Shown: positions 1 through 8,122, counted from the stretch's first letter. The stretch: 34,693 bases of DNA from an uncultured Prevotellaceae bacterium (GCA_946404865.1 CAMJFC010000028.1:1-34693), one strand, 5' to 3'. Made by a program: numbers and translations. Notes: generated from the sequence alone by a model not told the origin.

Positions 1-1
1 C

Positions 2-451
2 TATCTCTATCCCGACAACATGAGCATCATCGCTGTCGTGAAGAAAGACGGGCTCGACAGGGAGGACGCTGAAATCGGCGCGTTCATCAACGGCGAATGC
101 CGCGGCGCCGTCTGCTGCAACAGCGGTTACTACTTCCTGACTGTCATGGGTTCATCGGAGGATGACGCGGATGCGCACCTCGAACTGCGCGTCTTCATTG
201 ACGGCGAGGAGTACCCGGTTGACGACAGTCTGCTGTTCTTCAGTGATGCCTTCCATGGTTCGTTGGACGAGCCTTATGTGCTCGACGTGGATGTGACCGC
301 CATCCGCACGGTCACCACCGACGGGGATGACGACGACAACGACTGGTACACCTTGCAGGGTGTCAAGTTGGACCACCGCCCCACCCAGCAGGGCATCTAT
401 ATCCACCATGGCAATAAGGTGACTGTCAAGAGAATGAAGGTCGGGAAATAA
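2..451 (+). CDS. C-terminal end of a secreted/surface protein (5' truncated by window)
   Basis: The reading frame is open from base 2, so the first ATG at 20 is probably internal and the gene starts outside the window. About 150 residues are visible. Residues after the ATG form a compact beta-rich module (IIAVVKKDG...EIGAFINGECRG...YYFLTVMG) of a kind repeated in large Prevotella exported proteins, as I recall it. A short Asp-rich linker (DGDDDDND) follows, then the tail WYTLQGVKL...QQGIYIHHGNKVTVK. That tail pattern is common at the C-termini of exported Bacteroidota proteins and is often read as a sorting or anchoring signal. The substrate or role of the full protein cannot be told from this end. 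A strong terminator lies 28 bases past the stop. Confidence 0.8.
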   Translation, partial: YLYPDNMSIIAVVKKDGLDREDAEIGAFINGECRGAVCCNSGYYFLTVMGSSEDDADAHLELRVFIDGEEYPVDDSLLFFSDAFHGSLDEPYVLDVDVTAIRTVTTDGDDDDNDWYTLQGVKLDHRPTQQGIYIHHGNKVTVKRMKVGK

Positions 452-479
452 AAGGCCTGAAGGGCCGGCAAGCACATAG

Positions 480-503
480 CCCAGGGCACCGCCCTGGGTT
501 TTT
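480..503 (+). terminator. Rho-independent terminator of the first gene
   Basis: Perfect 8-bp stem CCCAGGGC (480-487) / GCCCTGGG (491-498) with a 3-base loop and five Ts directly after. It lies 28 bases past the stop codon at 451. Confidence 0.9.
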
Positions 504-534
504 GTTTGATGTGTAAAGTAAGCCCGGGGTTTTA

Positions 535-552
535 GCCCCCTCCGGAGGGGGC
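535..552. repeat. 18-bp perfect GC palindrome (REP-like)
   Basis: GCCCCCTCCGGAGGGGGC is its own reverse complement. It lies in the gap between two convergent genes, 13 bases past the stop of the nuclease gene. There is no T-tract next to it, so it is not a standard terminator. Similar CCCTCCC/GGGAGGG hairpins lie at 13258-13278, 26713-26733, 34495-34512 and 34660-34677. Confidence 0.75.
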
Positions 553-565
553 AAGGGTATTGTTC

Positions 566-1552
566 TTACTGCCAGTTCTTCCACTCGTCTTTTGACTCGA
601 TTTCCTTTTCCACCTTATTAGGGAGAGAGGGGAAGAAATCGATGCCGGTGACTTTCTCTACGTGGTCAACACTGCAGACCATGTCGGCCATGCTGTGACT
701 CTCATCGTCGTTGGGATAGATGAAACCGATGGCTTTGGGTCGGCCGTTCATGCAGAGCACCACCTTGTAGAAAGCATCGGGCACCGCCACACGGCTCTTG
801 CCAATAGTACGGTGCACCTTACCACCCTCATATATGGGTCCTGCCACGATATAGATATCGCCATACCTGCCGGCCCAAGTACGGCATTTGTTCTCCAGAC
901 TGTTCCACCCGCCGGAATTGAGTTTACGCGTCTGCGGACAAATATTCGTCAGCAGAAACGTCTGGTTCATCGCCTCCTTGCTCCATTTGTTGTCAGCCGC
1001 CGGACAGAGGTGTCCGTGCGACATCTTGTATTCGTTGTTGGGCCAGTCGGTGAGTTGCTGTCGCGGTTCCTCCGCAGCCATGTCGAGGAAGTAGCCGCTG
1101 CGATAAGTTTCGTCCGTCACCTGTCCTATGCCGAGCGCCCGTCCCTCATCATCGTAGTAGGGCACCCCGTTTCGTTTGTAGGGACCGTTCAGGTTTTCTT
1201 TTTTCAAATGCCAGGCCACCCAGTTGGGACATTTCGTGTCACGGTTATATGAGGTGACGTAAGCGATACGCCGCAGAATCTGACTCGGCATCGACGGTGG
1301 TGTCGTGCAGAGCAGCAGAGGGTCAGACTCCACCTGAGCGACATCAGGTGCAGGCGCCACGTCAGCGGCAGGTTCGCGTTTACGGTCGTCATCGTGTCTC
1401 ACCGTCTTCTGCTCGCCCCCGACGGCATTGCTCTCAGTCAGCATTGGTCCGCCACCGTTGGCCGTCGAAGCGTTCCGGCACGACAGGCACACGACACAGA
1501 AGGACAGAAGCAACAAGTAATCGAAATGTTTCATAAGCAAATAGTTATACAT
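566..1552 (-). CDS. NucA-like DNA/RNA non-specific endonuclease, predicted lipoprotein
   Basis: 328 residues. The C-terminal two thirds match the DNA/RNA non-specific (beta-beta-alpha metal) endonuclease family. The active-site block is SHGHLCPAAD at about 178-187, where the family usually has DRGH; His181 would be the general base. It is followed by FLLTNICPQ...LN...W..LE, where Asn203 is the expected metal ligand. The N-terminus has a hydrophobic run ending CVVCLSC, so Cys25 is a plausible lipidation site. Residues 27-80 are low-complexity and look like a surface linker. A second start at 1534 (MKHF) gives a more usual lipoprotein signal, but an AAGG lies just ahead of the 1552 ATG, so the start is open. 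The likely role is nucleic-acid degradation in the periplasm or at the cell surface. It is a single gene with its own promoter region. Confidence 0.88.
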   Translation of the reverse strand: MYNYLLMKHFDYLLLLSFCVVCLSCRNASTANGGGPMLTESNAVGGEQKTVRHDDDRKREPAADVAPAPDVAQVESDPLLLCTTPPSMPSQILRRIAYVTSYNRDTKCPNWVAWHLKKENLNGPYKRNGVPYYDDEGRALGIGQVTDETYRSGYFLDMAAEEPRQQLTDWPNNEYKMSHGHLCPAADNKWSKEAMNQTFLLTNICPQTRKLNSGGWNSLENKCRTWAGRYGDIYIVAGPIYEGGKVHRTIGKSRVAVPDAFYKVVLCMNGRPKAIGFIYPNDDESHSMADMVCSVDHVEKVTGIDFFPSLPNKVEKEIESKDEWKNWQ

Positions 1553-1603
1553 TTACCTTCATGTATCCATCGTAATCGTTACGATGCCGTTATGAAATGA
1601 TGG

Positions 1604-1632
1604 TGCAAAAGTAAGCATTTGCTGTTTACAAA
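1604..1632 (-). promoter_or_regulatory. Candidate promoter of the nuclease gene
   Basis: On the minus strand TACTTTTGC (1612-1604) fits the Bacteroidota -7 box TAnnTTTGC exactly. The nearest TTTG (1632-1629) is only 16 bases upstream, short of the usual 19-21, and it lies inside a palindrome. The weak -33 spacing suggests a regulated promoter. Confidence 0.55.
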
Positions 1633-1670
1633 CAGCATTTTTTGCCCAAAAATGCTGTATATAGACAGCA
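1620..1670. promoter_or_regulatory. Twin 18-bp palindromes, likely operator pair
   Basis: Two copies of TGCTGT-N6-ACAGCA lie at 1620-1637 and 1653-1670. Their starts are 33 bp apart, about three helical turns. The first covers the -33 region of the nuclease promoter and the second is just upstream. This is the layout expected for a dimeric regulator binding cooperatively. The regulator is unknown. Confidence 0.6.
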
Positions 1671-1744
1671 AACGACAACGGATTCCAAGTTCTGAGCTAA
1701 TCTTATTCCCCCTCTAAGTTAGAGGTTGCTCCCCCCCCTTTTTG

Positions 1745-2086
1745 TCAATAGCATTTCGAGCAGTGTGTCAGCCCCACGCTCTCTGCATCGCTCCGATACA
1801 CCTGTTTCACCTCCTTTGCCCTTCGCAGACTGGGACAGCGCACATTAGGATGATAGCATTTGCCAGACTTTGAGACGAACACATCGCCGTCGTCATGACT
1901 CACCAGTTTCTCGAATGGCGTCTCCGTCTTAGTCCCATCCCCGCTAGGAATAGTTGCGAATCCGGAAGCCACGGCGTTGTTTCCAGCACCGCCGAAAATA
2001 GCCTGTCCGCCCGCCAGCGTTCCCATGCCGAAAATAAACCCCAGCAGTCCGCTCGCCAAAGAATTGTTTTTGAAGGGGTTGGTCAT
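1745..2086 (-). CDS. Small membrane protein with C-terminal Cys/His metal-binding-like domain
   Basis: 113 residues. An N-terminal Gly/Ala-rich hydrophobic stretch (about 9-36, SLASGLLGFIFGMGTLAGGQ) looks like one membrane segment. A short linker leads to VFVSKSGKCYHPNVRCPSL...AESVGLTHCSKCY. The spacing of Cys/His (CYH, C, then HCxxC at the end) resembles the small zinc-binding-like 'YHxxxCxxL...GxxxCxxC' module found at the ends of some nucleases and envelope proteins; that similarity is from memory. No function can be assigned. It lies downstream of the Hsp70 operon in the same direction, separated by about 70 bases from the tiny TM gene, and may be its last member or an independent gene. 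No good promoter was seen in front of it. Confidence 0.7.
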   Translation of the reverse strand: MTNPFKNNSLASGLLGFIFGMGTLAGGQAIFGGAGNNAVASGFATIPSGDGTKTETPFEKLVSHDDGDVFVSKSGKCYHPNVRCPSLRRAKEVKQVYRSDAESVGLTHCSKCY

Positions 2087-2156
2087 ATTGAATAAATGTA
2101 AATATTATGGAAGAACCGAACTATGAACTTTGTTTTTTACTATATTGATTGAAACT

Positions 2157-2283
2157 CTAGAAAATCGGAGTTAGTATGCCAACTACTCCGACAAATAATG
2201 ACACTCCTAAAATAGCATAGAGTAAGAAGGAAGCAATTTTCGTACGTTTTGTTTCATTTTTGTCATTTAGGCTTGATTTCCAT
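2157..2283 (-). pseudogene. Tiny single-TM protein gene with an apparent +1 frameshift
   Basis: Reading left from 2157-2267, one frame gives 36 residues, NDKNETKRTKIASFLLYAIL followed by GVSLFVGVVGILTPIF, then TAG. This is a charged N-terminus plus one clear membrane helix. That frame has no ATG/GTG/TTG and is closed by TAA just upstream. An ATG at 2283 opens MEIKPK and stops at TGA (2265-2263) in the neighbouring frame. Losing one A from the run at 2268-2266 joins the two into a sensible 41-residue protein. So this is a recent frameshift, a sequence error or a slippage site. It starts 37 bases after the previous gene of the Hsp70 operon, in the same direction. Confidence 0.55.
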
Positions 2284-2320
2284 TAGGTGTATTATTAACG
2301 GTTTAACTCAAGATTATTTA

Positions 2321-2959
2321 CTAAAAAGCATCATCGGAACTGGCATAAGTTGGCATAAAATTACCGTTAGTCATAGATTGCAAGGTGTAAGTTAATGTCT
2401 GATAATTATCGATATACAAAACCTCATCCTTTGACGTCGAAGAACTTAGGAAAAACCCCATTTGCCCGTTTGGTGCTTCTTTCTCTGGGCACCAATCACT
2501 TCCACAAATAAAGAATACTTGATAATAACCAGCAGAAATATGAAAGGTATAAGTTTTTCGGCTCTTTATATATGCATGACGCATCACCTTCCCCTTATTG
2601 TTTTTTACCATCACCAACACATCCTGGTCTTTAGGTGCTGTTACAATTATCTCGGACGCACCCGATTGCTTATTCTTCCCATAAAGTGCTCGGTATGGTT
2701 GGGCTCCGTTTTGCAAACTGTTCCCTCTATATTTTTCTCTCCACAAATCTTCTTGTGATGGCTGCTCTTCAGCCATCACATCCTCTGATAATGTAGATGT
2801 TTGAGAATAAGAATTTCCACTATCATAAGATGTCGAAATCTTGGAATCATCTTTATGGCCGGATTGTTTTTGATAGGGGTTTAATAAATTGTATATTAAC
2901 AAGCCCGAAAAAATCAAGAACAATATTATGGCTACTATTTTCCTTTTTTTATTCGTCAT
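2321..2959 (-). CDS. Membrane-anchored protein with C-terminal beta-rich domain, unknown function
   Basis: 212 residues. MTNKKRK followed by a hydrophobic stretch (about 8-27) gives an N-in signal anchor, placing the rest outside the cytoplasm. Residues 30-75 are a Ser/Asp/Glu-rich linker. The conserved-looking part, from about 78, runs GNSLQNGAQPYRALYG...IIVTAPKDQDVLVMVKN..GKVMRHAYIKSRKTYTFHISAGYYQVFFICG. I recall a similar 'GKVxRHAYI...YTFxLPNGxYQxFFxxG' domain in other Bacteroidota proteins of unknown role. It lies 11 bases after the LRR/J-like gene, so it is almost surely co-transcribed and is the exported-facing component of the cluster. No catalytic motif is visible. Confidence 0.8.
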   Translation of the reverse strand: MTNKKRKIVAIILFLIFSGLLIYNLLNPYQKQSGHKDDSKISTSYDSGNSYSQTSTLSEDVMAEEQPSQEDLWREKYRGNSLQNGAQPYRALYGKNKQSGASEIIVTAPKDQDVLVMVKNNKGKVMRHAYIKSRKTYTFHISAGYYQVFFICGSDWCPEKEAPNGQMGFFLSSSTSKDEVLYIDNYQTLTYTLQSMTNGNFMPTYASSDDAF

Positions 2960-2970
2960 GGTTGTTATTT

Positions 2971-5784
2971 TTATGCTCGTGGTACAGAGCTAAGCGCAAT
3001 CAATGCTACAATTATACAAATCACAATAAGTACAGAAGCTACACCATCCCACCCCCAGAATAAATAAACAAGTTCAAAGGCAATCAACACCACCAGTGCA
3101 CCTATTAACCAATTAAGTAATACTCCTTCACGCTTAACCTTTTGTTCTTTTTTACGCTGCTCGTCTTGTTGCCGACGCCGCTCCTCTTGTCGTTGGCGCT
3201 GTTCCTCGGCCTTTCGGTCTATTTCGGCTTGCAGCCGCTTGGCTTCTTCAATATGGCGGCCTTTTGGAAAACGCTTGATATAAAGCTGATAGTTATTGTC
3301 TTTGCGAGATTGTTGCCACACCGCCTGCTCAGGTCTTATATCAAGAATATCATATGAAATCTCATTTTTGTGACGCGTAATTCCGAAGAATCCATTCGCA
3401 ATATTTTTAATAAGAATCTCAACATTCTTATCATAGCGATTATTTTTAAATTCTTCATCTAACGGTAATTGATTTAATGCTGTTATTACCGGCCATGCTT
3501 CATAATTCTTATGAATGCTAGAATTATTCACGTCTTCGATTATCTTGTTAAGACAGACATTTGCAATGATGGTGCATACTTTTGTAAAATATGCTTGTAT
3601 GTTTTTTGCTACTTCTGCATTTTTTTCAGACAGCAGTTTAAGATTGATTTCATATAAATGCGGCTCCAATTCTTTAAGCAAATCTATTGTCTGATTAATT
3701 GTATCAGCAGAATTACGTGCATGAGTAACAGCAGCAAAGATTTTCTTATCTACAGCCTCTAAGTCTGCCGGTGGCAACTCGTCCACCACCTCCTTAACTG
3801 TTTCAGCATTTTCTTCGCAACGCTTTTTTATAACGTCTCCTTTGGCTAGTTTACCTGCATATAGCATCAAATCATATACTTCCCTTGCCACAGCAGAATA
3901 GTCTCCAGCAATATTATAACCGTCTATTGCAGACTGCAGGATCTGATTTGCAAGTGCATCATGAACTGATATGAAACGAGCATCGGATGGCGGCAGATAT
4001 TCATACACAGAAGCTATATCTTGCTCTGTCTTATCCTTAAGTTCCTTTGCAGCTTTAAGGAGTATTCTCGAATCCTTTTGCGCCACAGACTTAGCTGCTG
4101 CTATCTGAGCATTAATCCTGGAAATATTTTTTCCAAGAGACATTGAAAATAAATGTTCAACGACCGCCTCCGAGAAGTTTTCTCTATCAGCACAAGCCCA
4201 AAGATGAATCGGATCGACAAACGTCATCAATTTATCAAATAATAATATCTGACATTCATCTTCGGTGATTGCGAAGTTCTCACCACAGATTTCTTCCAAA
4301 AGAGACTTTTCAAGTTTAACATCTTCTATTATCCCTTGACCATTATCTTTGAAATATTCTTTACCAGAGAGGTATATATAAAACTTATCCGCAAGAGAAA
4401 TAATGGTATAACCGCTGCTTAAGTGTTGCCGACACAAGGATATATAAGGTCCTATCATTACCCTGAAGTCGCCACATCCTTGTATTAGTAATTCGCAAGC
4501 CTCACCAAATTTCTGATTTCTCAATAAATCCTCTGCTTGTTCATGCCGTTCACAACGAGGTTTTGCGAACCAGAGTAATGCATACGCAAGTTTTTCTTTT
4601 GGCTGGCTGATCTGCGATAAGGCCATATCCACCATTTCTGGCGTACGCTCTAAAGGAGGAAGGACCTCATTGAAATCGGTTTTGAAAGAAGGCTGTTTGC
4701 CAATTTCCAGTAATCGTTTAATTCTTGTGGCATTTGATTGTATTTCGCGCTGAGAAGCATTGCAGTAAACGCCCAAAACACGAAAAGGATTTAGATAAAT
4801 CGCCTCTGGTACTCCTTGTGTAATAAGTGCATCTTGTAACACGAAAAAAGCCTTAAACTTATTATATGGAAGTCCATTATGAAGTATTGATTCCCGAATT
4901 TTTAAAGGAGCTTTGACTACTCCGCTGCAGCTTCTAAAAGCTTCTTGTTCAACGGACACATCACGTGATATTTCCAAGCCACTCACAGGAATAGAGTCGA
5001 GACAGCAAGCATCTTGCATAATAGATGCTGTATGTTCGTGAAGACGATAACTCATTCTGCTGCCAGATGCTAAAGCTATCAGTTTTAGTTCTTGCTTATT
5101 GACAGACTTTGAACCAGACCCTTTCACAAAAGAATACAGTCCTATACCATCAGTAAAGAATAAAACATTTCCCGTTGAAACGACAAAGTTTTGTAGACCA
5201 GAGCATGCACTAAACGCTCCGAACTCGATTTCTTTAGTTGCTTCTGGAATTTTAACTTTTGTGATTCCATCACAGCAAAAAAAAGCTCGTTCCTTTATTT
5301 CTCTACATGATTTTGGTATAGATAATATTCCTTTTAGCCCTGACTTATTGAATGCACACTTTTCGATTGAGGTGATATTTTTATTGAATATAACACTCCG
5401 AAGACTAGTACAATAATAGAATGCGTATTCCTTTATAACAGATATATTATCAGGTATTATGACACTTTCAACAAGATCTGTCTCATTAAAATAGAGCGTA
5501 TAGCCTTTGCCAAAAAGGCTTTTCCATGTTATTCGTAACCATTGTTCAATATCACCGCCATAATGGATTTCATCTATTCTACTGTGATAAAATGCACTGT
5601 CCTGGACTAGCCTAACAGTTGATGGTATATGAAGCACCTTTAAGGTTTGGTTGCCCTCAAAAGCGCTAGATGCGATTTCTTCTGTTCCACTTGGAATAGA
5701 ATATTCCTTAGTGACGGAAGAAAACTTAATGAGGCGTTTTTTATCATCAGTGAATGTCGTCCCATATTCATCAGTATATGCCAT
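2971..5784 (-). CDS. BspA-type LRR + J-like module + coiled coil + two C-terminal TM helices
   Basis: 937 residues with no signal peptide. Residues about 25-300 hold LRR_5 (BspA-like) repeats of the type 'IPxxVxxIxxxAFxxCxxLxxVxI'. From 330, YLNPFRVLGVYCNASQREIQ opens a roughly 75-residue segment shaped like a J domain but with no HPD. Residues about 340-770 then match the product of 11558-13072 in shared blocks: LANQILQSAIDGYN, KKRCEENAETVKEVV, LNKIIEDVN. At 832 a short TPR-like piece (YQLYIKRFPKGRHIEEAKR) runs into a Glu/Arg/Gln coiled coil (850-885). Two membrane helices follow (about 888-908, 914-934), so the long N-terminal part should be cytosolic. BspA repeats are usually on exported proteins, which makes this placement odd. 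Spacing is 16 bases to the TerB-like gene and 11 to the next gene. Confidence 0.85.
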   Translation of the reverse strand: MAYTDEYGTTFTDDKKRLIKFSSVTKEYSIPSGTEEIASSAFEGNQTLKVLHIPSTVRLVQDSAFYHSRIDEIHYGGDIEQWLRITWKSLFGKGYTLYFNETDLVESVIIPDNISVIKEYAFYYCTSLRSVIFNKNITSIEKCAFNKSGLKGILSIPKSCREIKERAFFCCDGITKVKIPEATKEIEFGAFSACSGLQNFVVSTGNVLFFTDGIGLYSFVKGSGSKSVNKQELKLIALASGSRMSYRLHEHTASIMQDACCLDSIPVSGLEISRDVSVEQEAFRSCSGVVKAPLKIRESILHNGLPYNKFKAFFVLQDALITQGVPEAIYLNPFRVLGVYCNASQREIQSNATRIKRLLEIGKQPSFKTDFNEVLPPLERTPEMVDMALSQISQPKEKLAYALLWFAKPRCERHEQAEDLLRNQKFGEACELLIQGCGDFRVMIGPYISLCRQHLSSGYTIISLADKFYIYLSGKEYFKDNGQGIIEDVKLEKSLLEEICGENFAITEDECQILLFDKLMTFVDPIHLWACADRENFSEAVVEHLFSMSLGKNISRINAQIAAAKSVAQKDSRILLKAAKELKDKTEQDIASVYEYLPPSDARFISVHDALANQILQSAIDGYNIAGDYSAVAREVYDLMLYAGKLAKGDVIKKRCEENAETVKEVVDELPPADLEAVDKKIFAAVTHARNSADTINQTIDLLKELEPHLYEINLKLLSEKNAEVAKNIQAYFTKVCTIIANVCLNKIIEDVNNSSIHKNYEAWPVITALNQLPLDEEFKNNRYDKNVEILIKNIANGFFGITRHKNEISYDILDIRPEQAVWQQSRKDNNYQLYIKRFPKGRHIEEAKRLQAEIDRKAEEQRQRQEERRRQQDEQRKKEQKVKREGVLLNWLIGALVVLIAFELVYLFWGWDGVASVLIVICIIVALIALSSVPRA

Positions 5785-5800
5785 ACTCCTATTAGTTAAT

Positions 5801-6304
5801 TTAATTTAATTCTTCCTGAGGCGAAAGGGTTTTAAGATCAAATTTGGGCAGTTCAATATTATCAAAGTACGAGTCATATAGCAAACCATAGTCCTTTATG
5901 TCTTGGGCCACCCACATTTCATCTACGCCCTCAACTTTTTCAAGAATGTTTTCGTCAGATATATTGAGGTTAGCCTTGATAACTTTAAAGAACTTAATTT
6001 CACTATACTTGATGATATTATCAGCTTTTATTATTTTAACGGCGACATCAAGCAACCTGATTGAATTTTCTTCATTTAACTGAGATTCTTTGACGAGATT
6101 AAGATATGACTTAAGGAACCTTGCGCCCAAATCGTTTATCTCGGCAAGCAAGTCATTTAATTCTTTGTCAATGTTTATATCTCCAAACAAATGATTTTCA
6201 TCGTCAAGTGATTTAATCAAATCAACTTCTTCCTGAGCGATATCTCCGTCACAAGCCATGCATGCAAAAGCAGTACGTAGCAGCAGTTCATTAAAATGTT
6301 CCAT
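5801..6304 (-). CDS. TerB-like helical protein
   Basis: 167 residues, all helical in appearance. The N-terminal block LLRTAFACMACDGDIAQEEVDLI has the TerB/DjlA-N pattern, in which an acidic 'DGxIxxxE' turn follows a small-residue helix. The second half-repeat is LLDVAVKIIKADNIIKYSEIKFFKVIKANLNIS, with the matching 'A..I..AD..I...E..F' turn. TerB-family proteins act in stress-response systems and can bind metal through these acidic turns, often near membranes. The start sits 2 bases after the kinase-AAA+ stop and the stop is 16 bases before the LRR gene, so it is translationally linked to both. It probably acts as an adaptor of the Hsp70/kinase assembly; that is inference. Confidence 0.75.
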   Translation of the reverse strand: MEHFNELLLRTAFACMACDGDIAQEEVDLIKSLDDENHLFGDINIDKELNDLLAEINDLGARFLKSYLNLVKESQLNEENSIRLLDVAVKIIKADNIIKYSEIKFFKVIKANLNISDENILEKVEGVDEMWVAQDIKDYGLLYDSYFDNIELPKFDLKTLSPQEELN

Positions 6305-6306
6305 AA

Positions 6307-8070
6307 TTATTCGGTTATAAAGCCTATCCGGCCACGAGGTCTTTCACTCGTAGGACCTTCCAGCTCTTGTTTGATTTTTTCGTATTCTTCTATCGTTTTC
6401 TTCGATACCGAAGGAGGGGTTTGTTTTATCGACTCTTCTAACATCTCTTGTGTGATATTGCAATCTTGTTCAAGCGCAACCCGAGCGGCCTCGTTCACGA
6501 TGTACGCGATATCGCTAGCCACATAATTTTCTGTTAAACTTGCAAGCCTGTCATAGTCAATACCGATATCATAAGGCCGTTCGGACAAATGGATCTGGAA
6601 AATTCCAGCTCGCGCTTCTTTATCAGGAACAGGCAAGTAAACGATTTTATCAATGCGGCCACGGCGCAATACAGCCTTGTCTATATTTTGAGGTCGATTT
6701 GTAGATGCAATAACAAAGACCCCATCTTGTCCGCAATTATTCAATTGTGATAGGAACTCATTCACCTCGCCCGACTGACTTGCATTATTGATTTTATCTC
6801 GATTAGGCACAAGAGCATCGAATTCATCGAAACATAATATCGTAGGTGCATTCTCACGAGCCTCATCAAATAACTTGCCAATTTTTTCTTGCGACCCATG
6901 AACGTATATACTTGCCAGGTCGCTAGACTTCACATAGATGAAATTATAGCCTGACTCCTCTGCAAATTTCTCGGCGAAAAAGCTTTTGCCACAACCCGGT
7001 GGTCCATAAAGCAACATTCCATTCGGAATGGAGATTTTATACTTTTTGGCTTTCTCTGCATTGCGCAAGATATTAAGAACACTTTTTTTTATAGATTCTT
7101 TTAAATCACTCATTCCCGCAACGTCTTTGAAGCCATTACCACGACGTACTTTTTTAGGTTTGACTGTTTTTGCGCTATCTCCTTTACTGACGTCTTGAGG
7201 CGCCACCTTAAATTCACCTTTCAGAGCCTTAATAAATTGTTCTGCGCTTTGGAACCGATGATCTATATCAAACGCCATCGCTTTTGCCATGGTATTTATC
7301 AGTTGCTCATCCAACTCAAAGAGTTCTGTATTAACCATTCTAAGCGGCTTCCGACGTTCTTCCAAAATAGCATCTATCTGGACAGAATCATCATATCTTG
7401 ACAGGTCTATATACCAAGGGGTTATACCAAACAAAAGATGATAAATCATAGCCCCCACTGCATATAAGTCACTTTGCACACAACCAACGCCGTTAAACCT
7501 CTCTGGGGCCAGATAAAATGGATTTAGACCATCAAGCTTATATCCCCGCGCATGCTCATTGAGGAATTGTGCATACCCAAAGTCTATCAGTTTAATTGCC
7601 TCTTGGTCTTCACTTGACAGGTCCAACATGATGTTTTGAATTGTCACCTCGTTATGGACAACTGGCTTAGGCAAAGAATGGAGATATTGCAATACTTCCA
7701 ATGTGCGAATTGCGATATTTTTGGCATCATAGACAGAACACCGTTGCTGCCGGGTCACTTTTTGTGCTACAGTTTCGCCACTGATAAACTCTGTTACGAA
7801 ATAGGCATATAACTGCCCATTCATTACACATTCACCATCAGCAATGAATTTACACAGCCCAGGATGATTGAGAGACTTGACAATCTCAATTTCCATAACC
7901 TTTCCATCATCCGTGAACTGTGATTTATGCATCTTTCCCCGGTTGATTAATTTTAAGAAACGAAGTTGCCCGTCTTCTGATTTTACACGGTATGTTTCAG
8001 CGTATTCTCCCTGTTTGATAAAGAATACGACCTTGAAACCATTAAATATTTGTCCTATATCGAGTACCAT
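6307..8070 (-). CDS. Protein kinase-like domain fused to AAA+ ATPase
   Basis: 587 residues in two parts. Residues 1-285 fold as a Ser/Thr protein kinase: VKSEDGQLRFLKLI (Lys40 as the ATP lysine), DFG at 163-165, APE, SDLYAVG. The glycine loop is weak (IKQGEYAETY). The catalytic loop reads HNEVTIQN (139-146) in place of HRDLKPxN, so the catalytic Asp is Glu141 and the following Lys is Thr; it may be inactive or atypical. Residues about 312-550 are an AAA+ module of the FtsH/Cdc48/proteasomal class: Walker A GPPGCGKS (356-363), Walker B ILCFDEFD (to 418), sensor TNRP, arginine fingers in LRRGRID. All AAA+ catalytic residues look intact. No membrane segment. The stop is 2 bases from the TerB-like start. 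It lies 63 bases after the Hsp70 gene, with a hairpin in the gap. Confidence 0.9.
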   Translation of the reverse strand: MVLDIGQIFNGFKVVFFIKQGEYAETYRVKSEDGQLRFLKLINRGKMHKSQFTDDGKVMEIEIVKSLNHPGLCKFIADGECVMNGQLYAYFVTEFISGETVAQKVTRQQRCSVYDAKNIAIRTLEVLQYLHSLPKPVVHNEVTIQNIMLDLSSEDQEAIKLIDFGYAQFLNEHARGYKLDGLNPFYLAPERFNGVGCVQSDLYAVGAMIYHLLFGITPWYIDLSRYDDSVQIDAILEERRKPLRMVNTELFELDEQLINTMAKAMAFDIDHRFQSAEQFIKALKGEFKVAPQDVSKGDSAKTVKPKKVRRGNGFKDVAGMSDLKESIKKSVLNILRNAEKAKKYKISIPNGMLLYGPPGCGKSFFAEKFAEESGYNFIYVKSSDLASIYVHGSQEKIGKLFDEARENAPTILCFDEFDALVPNRDKINNASQSGEVNEFLSQLNNCGQDGVFVIASTNRPQNIDKAVLRRGRIDKIVYLPVPDKEARAGIFQIHLSERPYDIGIDYDRLASLTENYVASDIAYIVNEAARVALEQDCNITQEMLEESIKQTPPSVSKKTIEEYEKIKQELEGPTSERPRGRIGFITE

Positions 8071-8094
8071 AATATTTCGAATGAGAGAAAAGTT

Positions 8095-8122
8095 GGCAAG
8101 GAGAACAATTATCCTCCTTGCC
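8095..8122 (-). promoter_or_regulatory. Intra-operon hairpin between Hsp70 and kinase-AAA+ genes
   Basis: Perfect 9-bp stem GGCAAGGAG (8095-8103) / CTCCTTGCC (8114-8122) with a 10-base loop. On the minus strand it begins 11 bases past the Hsp70 stop and is followed by AACTTTTCTC, a poor U-tract. It fits a leaky terminator, a processing site or 3'-end protection for upstream mRNA better than a full stop. Confidence 0.5.

Noticed and set aside
535..552. Terminator for the nuclease gene
   Set aside because: It is a perfect palindrome but has no T-run on the minus strand; it fits the dispersed repeat family better.
1620..1670. Classical LexA boxes
   Set aside because: E. coli-type boxes are CTGT-N8-ACAG; here the spacing is N6, so only a general operator call is made.
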